Under the pieces are notes generated by a model. That model saw only the letters and a list, made by a program, of their open reading frames with translations. It was not told where the DNA came from and did no database searches. A stretch of 64,000 nucleotides of DNA from Scilla litardierei (lineage: Eukaryota > Streptophyta > Magnoliopsida > Asparagales > Asparagaceae), in the NCBI GenBank assembly GCA_030789695.1, contig CM061132.1:152590597-152654596 (forward strand). The letters are read 5' to 3'. Every line of letters starts with the position of its first letter. The first letter of the stretch is position 1. This document shows, in pieces, positions 52,683 through 64,000 of this stretch. Made by a program: the position numbers and the translations under genes.

Positions 52683-54556
52683 TGATTGAACCGGAAAAAG
52701 CGCAAGTGCGCGCCTTCCACTCCCAAGCATAGGAGCGTCAATGCAATAATAAATAACCGGTGAGTACCGGGTCGGATCACAGAGACAATTCGTTTCACAA
52801 TCACAATCTCAATTAGTTAAGGACAGCTAAAAGTGTTGGAACAACCAACTAAACTAACAAGTATCGTGCGAGGGAATGTGGTGGTAAGACGGTCAAGCCA
52901 AACCCAAGATAGGTAGGGTGGAGACCAAAGTAGGGAGCTAGTCAAGCAAGGAGAAGTATGTGGAATTTGGTGTCAGTAGGGTTGTGAATTGAGAATAAAA
53001 CCCTATAACTCAATGATGTCCCTTTTGTGGACACACCATCGGAAAATACTCTTTTGGAGGTGAAAATAAGTGTGAAATGTGATTCAATTGTGGATCCCTT
53101 TTGGGGTCACAATTGAAAGTGATAGCGGTCACGGGATATGGTTCTATATGACTCAATGACATCCCTTTTGGGGAAGCGTCATTGGGGATATCCTTTTGGG
53201 AGTTAAAACAATGGGAAATGTTAGTGGCATAATATTTAGGTTTCATGGGAATTAAGTTGATACTTCTTTTTGAGAAGATCAAACTCATCCTTTTGGGATG
53301 ATCGGCTCTCTAAAAAAACTCTTTTGGGTTTGTATAAGAGAGTTGATTTAGAAATTTAAATCTACGCCACATACAAATCAATTAAATCCACATGAACCAA
53401 TATTAATCAATCTCACCAAACCCTAATTAATCCCAACTCCACACACTACTGGCTCTAGGCCTTCATAGTGAATATCAAGATGATAAACATTGATGAGAAT
53501 TCATTACAAGCCATTAATAGAATAACTATCAAAAGATTTTCACATTCAATCAATAATCATTCATACAACACAATAGAGCTCAAATAGTACACGAGAGAGG
53601 AAGAAATCACCAAGTAGAACTCTAGAAAACCAAGCTTCCCCCACTCTTGCTCCTCCTCCAAGCTTTCCTAGCCTCCAATGGCTTCCAAACCCTTGCCCTA
53701 GCTCTTGGGGAAGAAGATGGGGGTCTCAAACCCCCAATAGAACAGTAAAATACCCCCTGGCCGAAATTAATTGCTGGAAATCGCTACATGCGCCATATAA
53801 CCCCCAAAATCAAGTTATTGGGCTTGCGGGTTGCATTGCGGGTCGGGTTTACACCCGCCGACCCGCTCAAAAAGTGAAGCGCGCACTCAGCAGCAACATG
53901 CTGCGGGTCGGGTTGTGTGGACGCATGCCCGCTACCCGCAGCACGCGGCTCCCGCCCTCTCGCGTGCAATTGCGGGCTTGTTCCCCGTGAAAATCAGAAG
54001 AGCGGGCCGAAGCCCGCTCGCCTGCAATTGCGGGCTCTCCGCCCGAAACGAAGAGCAAAGAAGAACGGGCCAGCGGCCCGTTCATAAACTCTCCGCTCGA
54101 AGAGCGGGCCAGCGGCCCGTGTGACGAATTTCCGCTCAAAGAAGCGGCCCACGTGCATTTGCCGCTCGAAGAAGCGGCCAGCGAAAAATTAAGCGGCATC
54201 CGGCCGTTGATCTGCGCCGCGTGGCGCTGTGAGATTGCGCCACGTGGCGCCCCCTTTAATTCATTTTTCCCCATTTAAAAATGCCTCTTCTCCTTCATAT
54301 AATTCACCAAAAATACCTAGAAATCCCAGAAAAATCCCAGAAAATTCTGAAAAATCCCCAAGACTCCCAGGAGTACCTGAAAAATAGAGGAAGGATAAGT
54401 TAGTCTATATAATGATGTTTTGTGCAAAGAATACGAATGAGCTCTTATATACAACATAAAGTGAAATTATACCCAAAAGAGCAAGTTTAAGCCTAATCCT
54501 TAGCAAAAAATAGGGGTAGTTAGGGGGTATAAATATACACTTTTTACCACAAATCA
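52683..54556 (-). repeat. 5' LTR of element I (right copy)
   Basis: Uninterrupted copy. GC-rich array about 53825-54180, TATA-like site 53795-53800, stem-loop array about 53011-53345. Confidence 0.92.
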
Positions 54557-54561
54557 CAACC

Positions 54562-54746
54562 TAAACTGATTCGATACTCTTCTTCAGATGGTAGTGGCTC
54601 AGAAGCAACAAAACGTACAACAAAATGTTCAACACCCCCAGATAACTTGTCAAGATAACTTCAGGAAGTAAAGAGCAAGTGACAATAATCAGAGTGCCAC
54701 ATATGACAAGTAATGCATTCATGAATAGCAAGGATAAAACCTAACA
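54562..54746 (-). repeat. Element J 3' LTR, proximal part
   Basis: On the sense strand starts TGTTAGGTTTTATCCTTGC directly after the polypurine tract atgacaaaaagggagat (54747-54763) and is broken at 54561 by element I. Confidence 0.75.
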
Positions 54747-55112
54747 ATCTCCCTTTTTGTCATTTAGTGGCACAACTCACGGTATGATATTCAACGAAGA
54801 CCAGTCTGAAGAAGAAAGTAGGATGACATTTATTCAATCCAAAAATAACAGCTGAGTCCAGACCAAGACACAAAAACTGTAACACGAAAGCTGCAACTAA
54901 CCACCATACATAACTACAGGAACAGGGACAGGAACAACACTGCAGCATACTCCCCTTCACAAGGAGCCCCTCAGACAACCCCACACACAGTAAGACTTCC
55001 ATGACTTACAAACTAGCCAACAAAATGTATCAGCAGCAGACAACCAAACAAAAACAAAAACAAAATATCATACCTTCTCCCCTTTTGAGCCACAAAGGAC
55101 ACAGAGAATTAA

Positions 55113-57652
55113 TCAGTGATCCTCAGAAAGACCACTTCTCAGAGCGGACAGCTTGCTCTGCAGCAACAACTTGTGACTATTCAAAAGAACCCGCTGGCTT
55201 TCGAGAATCAAAAGTTGATCATCGACGTTCTGAATAGAATTTTCCAGGAACTGTATATCCACCACACTTGTTGAGGAGGAGGTGGCAGCAGCAGCATGAC
55301 TAAGTGGAGGAGTCTGTGATTTAGGAGGCATTGTGGAAGAAGGTTCAGCATCTTGAGACGGGGAGGGTGTCGAAGGAACACCATGAAAAGAGGGTATCAC
55401 TTCTGTGATATCATCAATTTTTCCAGCCACTGACTTTGCCGTATATGAAATACTGTCACATAATGAAGGAAGATCAGAAGGGGACAGGGGCACCCTTTGA
55501 GTCAGGAGCATCATGGATATGAGAGCTCCATGAGGTAAAGAAGTGCCAGAGGAGGATAACTCTGCAAAAGATAATATGGAATCAAAGATGATTCTGCCTA
55601 AATTGAAGGCCTGAGAAGTGCCTGCAGAGAACAGCAGCTTGCACCTGTCCTGCGTAAACACTGAAACATTGGAAGTAGGGAGCCAGTTTCTAGTGGCAAC
55701 CCTGTACAGAATAAAATACTTGGCTGTAAGAGCAGACGAGGGAAAGGTAGACGACTTCTTAGGCCAACACTTGAACTTTTCGGCTGTCACAACATGAATC
55801 AATCTGTCAATCTCCACTCCAGTTGACTCGCCGAAAGCAGGAACAGATTGGGGGCATTTCCATTCTAACAATTTGTTCAGGATGGAAGGAGAGAATGAAA
55901 TAATCTTGCCTCTAACATAATTTCTGAAACTCCAACGAGAAGACCCATCACAAGCAGATTTGGATAAGTTACAGTAAAATTCTCTCACCAATACTGGATA
56001 GTAAACGCTGAAACAGGTGACATCATGAAACAATCCGAGACCCTTCAGAATAGACGCCATTTGAGTCTTATCAAAAGACGACATGTTCAAAACCTTCTCA
56101 GGAATTAAGGATCTCTCCGAGTAAGACGCCCATCTGTTCTTACGAGCTTTGTCGAAGAAATTTTGCTAAACGCATCAGAAGATGTAAACGAAGGAGAGCG
56201 AGAGGAACCTGATGCAGAGATTTTTGACCTCTTGGAAGGAGAAGCCTCAGCATTATTGGAGGGAGTAGGGCGCTTCTTAGAGCCAGATCGAGCCTTGCGC
56301 ATAAAGGAGGACAAAAGAGGCTCATTGGGACCGAAGGCCTCACATGTTGCATGAAATGTTGCAACATTTTGTGCAATAATATGTTCATCACTTGCTTCCA
56401 CTAAGGGGTCAAGCTCGATGGCAGCTTCAACATTGGACCCTACATTGTCAACACCAGCCGCAGAAGAGCCTTGAGCCATTTCACATCTTTCAATATCGAC
56501 TTCAACATTTACCCGAATATCAACTGAGCCACCTTCAGTCACAACATCAACTGCAGCATTATCTTGATCAATCCGCATCTCACCAACTCCAGTCTCAGTA
56601 GGAAGAGTGGGGGGATCCTGAAGGTCTCCAGTAGTTTCCAAATCCATAGAGTCTAGAACAGACTCTACTGAATCATTGAGAGACTGAACCTTTCCTGAAA
56701 AGTCATCTGCAAGGGGCACATCTACCGCAGTCTCATTTTGATCTAAGAGAGAAAAATCTTCAAGACAGGCATCAAGATCAAGATCATCTTTCTTAGATTC
56801 TTTTACAGGCTCAGAAACATTTTGAGATGAGACAACAGGCACATTCTGAACACTCTCATCCACACCGTGATCATGATCATCAGACACATTCTGAACACCT
56901 TCATCCACACACATAGGCGACTGAGAGACTGGGGCCTCTTCCTGAGATGGAACAGCAGGCGCAGTCTCAGCATTTAGACCACCCTCCGAATCATCATCCT
57001 TATTTAACTTCACATCGTCCTGGACAACAGGATTCTCAGGAGAAGGATTAGATGTAGACGCTCCAGCAGTGCCCCCTGTCCTGGGCATTTCAGCACACAC
57101 TGGAGGGTCTTCAGAATCAGAAATATCTATCACTTCAGCTTCAGAAATTTTCACAAAATATTTGGGATTCCAGGTTCGAATGACAATCTTCCTATCTCGA
57201 GGCACTTCAACACTCATAACCTTCCCCTTAATCTTCTTATGCATGAGATTTTTAAAGTGAATGTGAGAGACATCCACCGAAGATATGTCCAATTTCTTTC
57301 CGGTTCTCCGCAAATACCAAAACCAATCTTGAATAGTTATGGGAGCAGGAAATTCTTCTTCTTCATAGACTTCATCCTCCTTGGAATTTTGAGAGAGGGG
57401 AATTTCGAGAATTGGGGAAAAATTTACCAACTCCAAATTTGAGGCTCCAGGATAATGCATGTTACTAAGAGGGGTAGAGGAGAGTGATGGGGAGGAATTA
57501 CCACTGGAGGACCCGCGCGAAGAACGGGGAAACACTCCTTTCCATTTGATAGGCAAAGACGAGGATGGCAGAGCACTTTTCCGCGCGGAGGCTGTCCGAC
57601 GAGAGAACCGACGAGGGGGCTGCGAAGATTTTTCCGACTGATCTCTCGCCAT
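55113..57652 (-). pseudogene. Extra ORF downstream of pol in Sirevirus J (env-position ORF)
   Basis: Two open frames (57652-56105, 515 codons; 56090-55113, 325 codons) join into one protein of about 850 residues if a single-base frameshift near 56155 is allowed for. Start MARDQSEKSSQPPRRF. A conserved-looking block (APITIQDWFWYLRRTG, KVMSVEVPRDRKIVI) is followed by a long acidic linker with VQNV repeats and a basic KKRPTPSNN region. Then comes FDKARKNRWASYSERSLIPE, HDVTCFSVYYPVLVREFY, ILNKLLEWKCPQ and a C-terminal coiled coil. The last block resembles a domain listed as putative plant transposon protein. No membrane segment is evident, so a true envelope role is unsupported. Confidence 0.7.
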
Positions 57653-57904
57653 ATCTGATTAAGGGGAGAGAAGCTTCGAACAAGAAGATTTCAAGAACCA
57701 TAGATGGGCAGTTTAGATAATCTTGGAGAAATTTGAGTTGAGAGAGAACTCGGAAATGCGCCTTGGGAACAAAAAAGGAAACAGAGGGAAATAAATATCG
57801 GGTAAAGTTATTAGTGAAAAACAAACCCGACAAAATGTGATCGCCCGACCCACATAATGTTGCAACCTGATGTTGCAACAATATTCTCAACATAGAGAAC
57901 AACA

Positions 57905-60900
57905 TTAAATACGACACAGCCCTAGGGCTTGTCGCAATTCCTCAAATCTGGCAGAATCTAGAGGCTTTGTAAAGATGTCCGCTAGTTGATTAACTGTAGC
58001 TACATACTCCATGACAAGAGACTTCTTTTCAACCAACTCTCTAATGAAGTGGTGACAGATGTCGATATGTTTAGTTCTGGAGTACTGAACTGGGTTCTTG
58101 GAGATGTTTATAGCACTCTGATTGTCACATAGAATAGTCAGAATCCCTTGTTCCAGTCCAAATCTGTCAACATTTTCTTCATCCATAACAATTGTGTGCA
58201 ACAACTTCCTGCTGCGATATACTCAGCCTCTGCTGTAGATAATGATATGTAGTTCTATTTTTTTACTATACCATGAAACCAGATTGTTTCCTACTTAAAA
58301 ACATCCTCCGGTAGTGCTTTTTCTGTCATCAGTATTCCCTGCCCAGTCTGCATCACTGTATCCTGAGATTAGAGTGTTTGTATCCTTTGTGTACCATATA
58401 CCATAGTCTGCAGTCCCACTTACATACCTGATAATCCTCTTCACGACAGTGATATGAGATTCCTTGGGACATGCTTGGTAACGGGCACAAACTCCAACAC
58501 TGAAGCTGATATCTGGCCTGCTAGCTGTTAAATACAAAAGACTACCTATCATGCTTCTGTATAGGGTAACTTCAACATCTCTTCCTCCTTCATCCTTGGA
58601 GAGTTTTTCGGAAGTGCTCATGGGAGTCCGGACATGTCTTGCATTTTCCAGGCCGAATCTCTTGACAAGATTCCTTGCATACTTGCTTTGTGATATGAAT
58701 AGACCATCTGGATATTGTTTCACTTGAAGCCCGAGAAAAACATTCAACTCACCTACCATACTCATTTCAAACTCCTTTTGCATGAGGGTGATAAACTCAT
58801 GCATCAGCTGTTGTGATGTTGAACCGAAGACTATATCATCAACATAGATCTGAGCTACCATGACACTTGATCTTGTCCGTTGAACAAATAGGGTTTTATC
58901 AGCTCCTCCTCGTTCATACCCCCTTTTAAGAAGATATGTAGTTAATCTTTCATACCAGGCCCTCGGCGCTTGTTTCAACCCATAAAGAGCTTTCTTCAGC
59001 TTGTAAACATGGTTTGGAAGAAATGGATCTGCAAAGCCATTGGGCTGTTCAACATACACTTCTTCATTCAGAAGCCCATTCAAGAAAGCGCTCTTCACAT
59101 CCATTTGATGTAGTTTGAACTTCAGACTGCAAGCAACGGCCAGAAGAAGTCTGATGGATTCCAACCGAGCTACTGGAGCAAATGTCTCATCAAAGTCAAT
59201 TCCTTCCACTTGAGTATACCCTTGAGCTACAAGACGAGCTTTGTTGCGAGTAATATTTCCCTTCTCATCTGTTTTATTTTTGAATATCCATTTTGTTTCG
59301 ATAACATTGGTTCCTTTGGGTCTCTCTACAAGACTCCAGACATCATTTCGTTGGAATTGGTTCAGCTCCTCTTGCATAGCCGAAACCCAGAAATCATCAA
59401 CAATGGCTTCCTTCACATTTTTGGGTTCAATAGTAGAGAGAAAACATGCATACCCAGCCAGATCTCTGTAGTTGATACGACTAGCACCTCTGGTACGACG
59501 ACTGTCGTGCACGTCACCAATGATAAGCTCTGGCAGATGGTCGCGTATAAATTTTGTGATCCTTTCAGCATCTTGACCATTTTCAGCCTCTACTTGAGTC
59601 GTCTCAGTGGTAGTAGTGTCCTGTGTTGCAACATTTTGTTCAACATTGTTCTGATTAGTCTTAATTGTTGCAACATCATTTTCAACACGAACCTCATCAT
59701 CATTTCTGTCTTCCTGAGTCCCTTGTTCTCCAGTCAGTATAGACTCTCCCTGATCAAAATCATCAACCACCACATTAATAGATTCCATCATAACGTCTGT
59801 GCGTTCATTCAACACTCGAAAGGCACGACTCCTTGTAGAATACCCCAAGAAAATTTCTATGTCACTCTTGGCGTCGAACTTCCGTCTTGGTGTACGATCT
59901 TGCAAGATGTAGCACTTGCTTCCAAAGATATGGAAATAGGAGACATCAGGCTTCCTCCCTTTCCAGATTTCGTATGGAGTTTTCTCAGTCCTTGGCCGAA
60001 GATATACCCTGTTGATGGTGTAGCAAGCGGTATTAATAGCTTCAGCCCACCACTTAACATTAACTTCCCGAGCATTCAGCATAACTTGTGCCATTTCCTG
60101 AAGTGTTCGATTCTTCCTTTCAATAACTCCATTTTGCTGAGGAGTCTTAGGGGCCGAGAACTCATGTCATATACCCTGTGCCTCACAGAATGCAGAGAAT
60201 GAGTGATTCTCAAACTCTTTTCCATGATCACTTCGAATCCGGATGATTTTTCCAATTTTGTCCCATTTTTCCAACCTGAAGACGAGCACACAATTTCTTG
60301 AAAGCATCAAAAGTATCTGACTTCTCCTTAAGAAAATCAACCCAGGTGAACCGAGAAAAATCATCAACACATACAAAGATGTACTTCTTACCTCTCACAC
60401 TTGTTTTTGAGGTGGGTCCAATCAAGTCCATGTGTAGCAACTTCAGAATTTTTGAGGTTGTGATAGTTTGAATTTGCTTGTGACTCACTTTCTTCTGCTT
60501 TCCCAGTTGACAAGATTCACATACCCCTTCTTTCTTCTTGATTAACATTGGCATTCCACGAACGGCTTTGGCTTGGGAGATCTTCATTAAGGTCTTGAAG
60601 TTAACATGTCCCAGTTTCTGATGCCACTGTTCAGAAACATCCGTTGTGATACTTAGACACTTGTCAGGATCTTGCAACAGATAGCAGTTGTCGCTGGATC
60701 TTTTTTCGGAAAGAATACAAACATCATCTCTATTGAATACAAGGCATTCATCCTTGTTAAAACGGACCAGAAGTCCTTGATCACACAACTGACTGATACT
60801 TATGAGATTAGCCTTTAATTTCTCAACATGCATCACATCTTTTAGTTTCAGTGTTCCTGTCATATTCAAATTCCCTTTTCCAACAACCCTGCTTCTCTGA

Positions 60901-62763
60901 CCATCTCCAAACGTGACATGTCCTTTGTTGCCAGCAGTGTACTCAGATAGGAGTCCCATGTTCCATGTCATGTGCCGAGAGCAACCGCTGTCAAAATACC
61001 ACTGATTTTCCGCAAAAGTAACTAAGGATGTGTATGCAACCATACTGACCAGTTCAGACTTCTTAACCCATTTCATACTTGTCCGCTGTTGAGAGTGATT
61101 AACCTTTCTTCCTTCATTCAAGTGCTTCATGCGCCTGAAACAACTCCAATCATAGTGTCCAACTTGTCTACAGTAATTACATATTGGCTGCCTGGATGTT
61201 GAACCTTTTGTTGAACCTTTTCCTTTCTTCTCTCTTGACTTGTTCTCATTCAGTTGACTCCGTTTACCATGCTCCTTAGTAATGAGACTACTTCTAGTCT
61301 TGATGGTGTGTAGATGACTCCCTCTGTGGTAACCAAATCCTGTTCGATCTCCAGCCACCTTACCCATGTTGAGGATGTCATCAAGTTTAGATTTTCCTGA
61401 GTTCCATCTGTTGAGGGTGCTTTCCGCCTTCTCAGCTCTTTGCAGTGCTCTCTTCAGGCTACTCTCAAGATTCCGGAGGCTAATTTCAGTCTTCAATAGT
61501 TTGGCTTGAGTCCCATCCCTCTCACTACTCAGCTTGGAGCATTCACCTTTCAACTTCTTGTTGGCTGCACAGATTTCCAACCATTTGTAGAACATCATTT
61601 GATAGGCCGAGCAGATATCCTCATCACCAATATCTTCTTCACTTTCATTGTCCGATTCGACCTCACTGTTGTAAGTTGCATCATTTGTCACACCATTACG
61701 TATCACATCTCCTTGCTTGTGATTGGATGTTGAAGCACGTGTTACAACATTATGTTCAACATGACTGGAAGACTTACCCTCAGACTTGTCTTTCAGGATG
61801 GCTGTGAATGCAACATAGTTGCTAGTTATGTCTTCATCTTCCACACTTCCTTCAGAGTCTTCATCGCTCCAGGTACTGGCAAGGGATTTCCCTTTTTGCT
61901 TCTTAAGGGTGTTTGCACATTCGGCCTGTATATGGCCAAAATCCTTCACATTCTCTACATTGTATTCCCTTTCCCTTGTTTTTAGAATCATACCTTTGAT
62001 TATGGCGGCTAGCAATCTTTTCACTAGCAGGTGGACCTGACCGCACCACCTTATTAGCAGCTTTGAAATTCTGACCTCTGTTGCTAATCTTCCTCATCAT
62101 CCTACTAAAATTTTTGGTGAGTAAAGCAATATCATCTTCGAGTTCTGACTCATTATCGGATTTTGAAGATTCATTCGCTTCAACCTTTAAGGCAACTCCG
62201 TTCTCCCTTTTGTTTTGCTTGAGATTCATCTCATAAGTTTGCAGAGAGCCCATGAGTTCGTCTAATCTCATGGTAGATGTGTTTCTTACTTCCTCTATTG
62301 CAGCAATCTTAGCCGAAAATTTTTCTGGCAAGGACCTCAGAGTCTTTTCAACTAACTTCTTTTGAGAATATTTCTTACCCAGTTGGAATGCCTGGTTGGC
62401 TATATCCCTCAACCTTCCGTTGAACTCTGCAACTGTCTCATTTTCATTCATCCTCAGGTGTTCAAACTGTGAGGCAAGCATTTGCAATTTGGACGCCTTA
62501 ACAGTGCTGGTCCCTTCATGCACATTTTGAAGAATGTCCCAGGATTCTTTTGCATGCTCACAAGTTGATATAAGCTTGAACTGCTCTTCATCGACGGCAG
62601 TGAAGATGGCGTTCACTGCTTTTGAGTTTCCTAAGGCAGAACGCTCCTCTTCAGGATTCCAATCTGTAACGACTGGTTTCCTTGTATCTGAATTTATTAT
62701 AATATAATATATGTTTTGGTGGATTTTCTCCTCTTGCGTGGTTTTCGTCTCCATAGCTTTCAA
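57905..62763 (-). pseudogene. Gag-pol of Sirevirus J
   Basis: Gag with PVVTDWNPEEERSALGNSKA and FEHLRMNENETVAEF, CCHC knuckle CNYCRQVGHYDWSC, protease YFDSGCSRHMTWN, pre-integrase WHQKLGHVNFKTL. The integrase has LLHMDLIGP, then after a frameshift near 60300 IRSDHGKEF and a stop at about 60168, then [10 protein letters not shown], so the D, D, E residues survive. RT has [34 protein letters not shown] and [11 protein letters not shown]; RNase H has [18 protein letters not shown] and CDNQSAINISKNPVQY, ending ALGLCRI. The frame breaks several times. The gag N-terminus before KPVVTDW is not recognisable and may have been replaced near 62685. Confidence 0.9.
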
Positions 62764-62829
62764 TTTCGATCGATTCGTCGTATTTTCTCGTTTCTTCCTT
62801 AGGATCGTCGATTTCGAAGTACGTCGTTT

Positions 62830-64000
62830 GTGACGGGCTTCATAACGGTCATATCTAACTATTAGATCAAGCCTAGGAGTCTTAGGATTCGATCACGGGG
62901 CCTCGCGCTCCGTATCGGAACTTTTGGTGCTCATTAGCCGGTATGAGAAGGGGCACCGACCGACTAGATGACGATCCAGTCGGTCGGCAATCCTTCTTGG
63001 ACCGACTAGTGAGCTTTCTAAATTTTCTCAGGAGTTACTGTTTATCGTTAGTCGGTCTAAGAAGAGCTGTTGACCGACTAGGTTGCAAACTAGTCGGTCG
63101 GCGATGCTTCTTGAACCGACTAACACATCATCTTAATTTTAGTTGAGTTACTGTTTACTCTTAGTCGGTCTAAGAACGTTCATCGACCGACTAGTTGCTC
63201 AACTAGTCGGTCAGTACTTGTTCATGGACCGACTAACTCTAAATCCTATTTTCGTTCAGGAGTTACTGTTTACACTTAGTCGGTCTGCGTTGGTCGACCG
63301 ACCGACTAGTTGCCAAACTAGTCGGTCAGTGGTTGTTCTTTGACCGACTAGTCTGTGTTAAAACCCTAATTTCTGGGCAGCCGCCAGCTCAACCTATAAA
63401 TACCCAACCCATTCGTTTTCTTCTTCTCCAACACGACCCTAAGCCCTAGTTTCTTCCCCTCTAAGCCCCCATCTTCCTCCAAGCTTCAATCCTTCATTCC
63501 AAGCCCTAAATCCATCATCCAATCCATCCATTCACTCCAACTACTTCTCATCTTCCCCAAAATCTCACCAAAATCCATCAAATCCCCAAAATCCCCCTAA
63601 ACCCTAGTTTCTCCAAACTTCCCCAATCATTTCCAGATCTGGTCCTAGGGTTCCCCGGAGTGTTTCTTCCGCCTCCTCTCGGTAAGAAATCGATCTACCG
63701 TTGTTTTCATGTCCTATTGTAATTTTTATGAAACCCTAATAAAATACTTGTGTTTTGATGATTGTTCCCCATAACAGCGATTCCCCGTAGGCTAGCATCC
63801 GCGGAAACGAACTTTCATAACCGTTCTCCCCGGGGATAGGCAAGTGAAACTTGCATCTCTTGATTTGGGCCATGTCTTAGGCCATTACCTTGTTTTAGCG
63901 TAAAAGAGACTAAACGGTGAAAGGATAGCCGTTTAGACGCCATTGACCTAGCTTGACAACGAAGCTTGGTCCGTCACCCGCATCATGCTTGTATGTCACG
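62830..64000 (+). repeat. LTR-like promoter region K, cut by the window end
   Basis: Plus-oriented U3-like sequence: gggcttcataacggtcatatc, then an array of ACTAGTCGGTC words (62955-63350), then a TATA box TATAAATA (63395-63402) and a C-rich, CCCTAA-bearing leader. The order and even the upstream cttcataacg-tcatatct phrase match the sense strand of solo LTR B2, but the leader differs. No ORF or LTR terminus is seen. It probably belongs to an element continuing beyond the window; its left edge near 62685-62830 is not resolved. Confidence 0.5.
62955..63350 (+). repeat. ACTAGTCGGTC word array in region K
   Basis: About four units of 90-100 bp, each opening ttactgttta..ttagtcggtct and containing GACCGACTAG..CTAGTCGGTC, as in solo LTR B2. 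About 17 ACCGAC cores on either strand by eye. It ends about 45 bp upstream of TATAAATA. Confidence 0.9.

Larger units (their letters stand above)
47101..54556 (-). mobile_element. Non-autonomous gypsy-type LTR element I with gag (TR-GAG-like)
   Basis: LTRs 47101-49449 (2349 bp, including a solo LTR) and 52683-54556 (1874 bp), both TGATTGAACC...CACAAATCA, with target duplication CAACC at 47096-47100 and 54557-54561. The sense strand is minus: a tRNA-Asp primer binding site (TGGCGCCGTTGCCGGGGA, 52664-52681) borders the right LTR. The polypurine tract ctagttggggggtg borders the left one. The interior encodes an Athila-like gag and a C-terminal extension, but no protease, RT or integrase. It sits in the 3' LTR of Sirevirus J. 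Confidence 0.93.
46306..62690 (-). mobile_element. Sirevirus-type copia element J, split by element I
   Basis: Minus strand. Gag-pol (62763-57905) is followed by an extra ORF region (57652-55113), then a polypurine tract (atgacaaaaagggagat, 54747-54763), then the 3' LTR. That LTR starts TGTTAGGTTTTATCC at 54746, is broken at 54561/47101 by element I, and continues to about 46306. The 5' LTR and primer binding site were not found: to the right, gag gives way to unrelated sequence. An ORF after pol is a known trait of many Sireviruses. Multiple frameshifts make J defective. Confidence 0.8.

Noticed and set aside
55113..57652. Envelope glycoprotein for element J
   Set aside because: Position fits, but no signal peptide, membrane helix or cleavage site is visible.
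63400..63620. Telomere-like CCCTAA words in region K
   Set aside because: Scattered ccctaa/ccctag in a pyrimidine-rich leader, never in tandem.

Overview
The window is plant nuclear DNA, almost certainly from a flowering plant with a large, repeat-rich genome. Most of it is nested LTR retrotransposons: Ty1/copia (including Sirevirus types) and Ty3/gypsy (a Reina-like chromovirus plus Athila/Tat-like non-autonomous elements). Their primer binding sites match plant initiator tRNA-Met or tRNA-Asp. Between them lie a few host pieces: one intact U-box/ARM E3 ligase gene (21.9-23.0 kb, minus), and decayed fragments of an LRR receptor kinase, a receptor-like cytoplasmic kinase and a FAR1-type gene. 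I cannot name the species. No bacterial operon, CRISPR array, rRNA gene or convincing tRNA gene was seen.

Layout. 0-16.4 kb is one nest. A Sirevirus remnant D (13944-16415) was split by copia element A (2879-13943). A Reina-like gypsy (1-2878) sits in A's 5' LTR, and a rearranged minus-strand Sirevirus B (4104-11050) sits in A's body. B's LTR carries a solo LTR of another Sirevirus (8606-10481, TSD AGGTT). 16.4-27.3 kb is the least repeat-dominated stretch: kinase pseudogene, gypsy remnant H, a long hairpin, the U-box gene, a hAT-type element with an 8-bp TSD (23653-24527), an RLCK fragment and a FAR1 pseudogene. 27308-32921 is a complete copia element E (TSD CATAT) with one uninterrupted 1342-codon ORF. 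34153-45748 is copia F (TSD TATTC), split by non-autonomous element G (35384-42967, TSD GTCCG). 46306-62690 is Sirevirus J with an extra ORF after pol; its 3' LTR is split by non-autonomous element I (47101-54556, TSD CAACC), whose own LTR holds another solo LTR (48154-48610, TSD CAAAC). 62.7-64.0 kb is another LTR-like promoter region, K.

Most unusual signals. (1) The transcribed parts of the G and I LTRs hold arrays of stem-loops in which the loop is constant and the stem differs from copy to copy with both arms matching. (2) Five LTR types plus region K carry arrays of short palindromic words just upstream of the TATA box, most with a different word. (3) G and I, otherwise unlike, encode proteins sharing an unrecognised C-terminal module. 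(4) A small hairpin with loop AGGA and co-varying stem sits just before G-rich polypurine tracts in three gypsy-type families, and G and I repeat their own polypurine word internally. (5) Element E has an intact frame but altered protease and integrase active-site residues.

Functionally this is a parasite community. Non-autonomous G and I must be mobilised by proteins supplied in trans, so the leader stem-loops and duplicated polypurine words are candidates for the cis signals that let them hijack an Athila/Tat-like partner. The U-box gene is the only protein gene here I would expect to serve the host.
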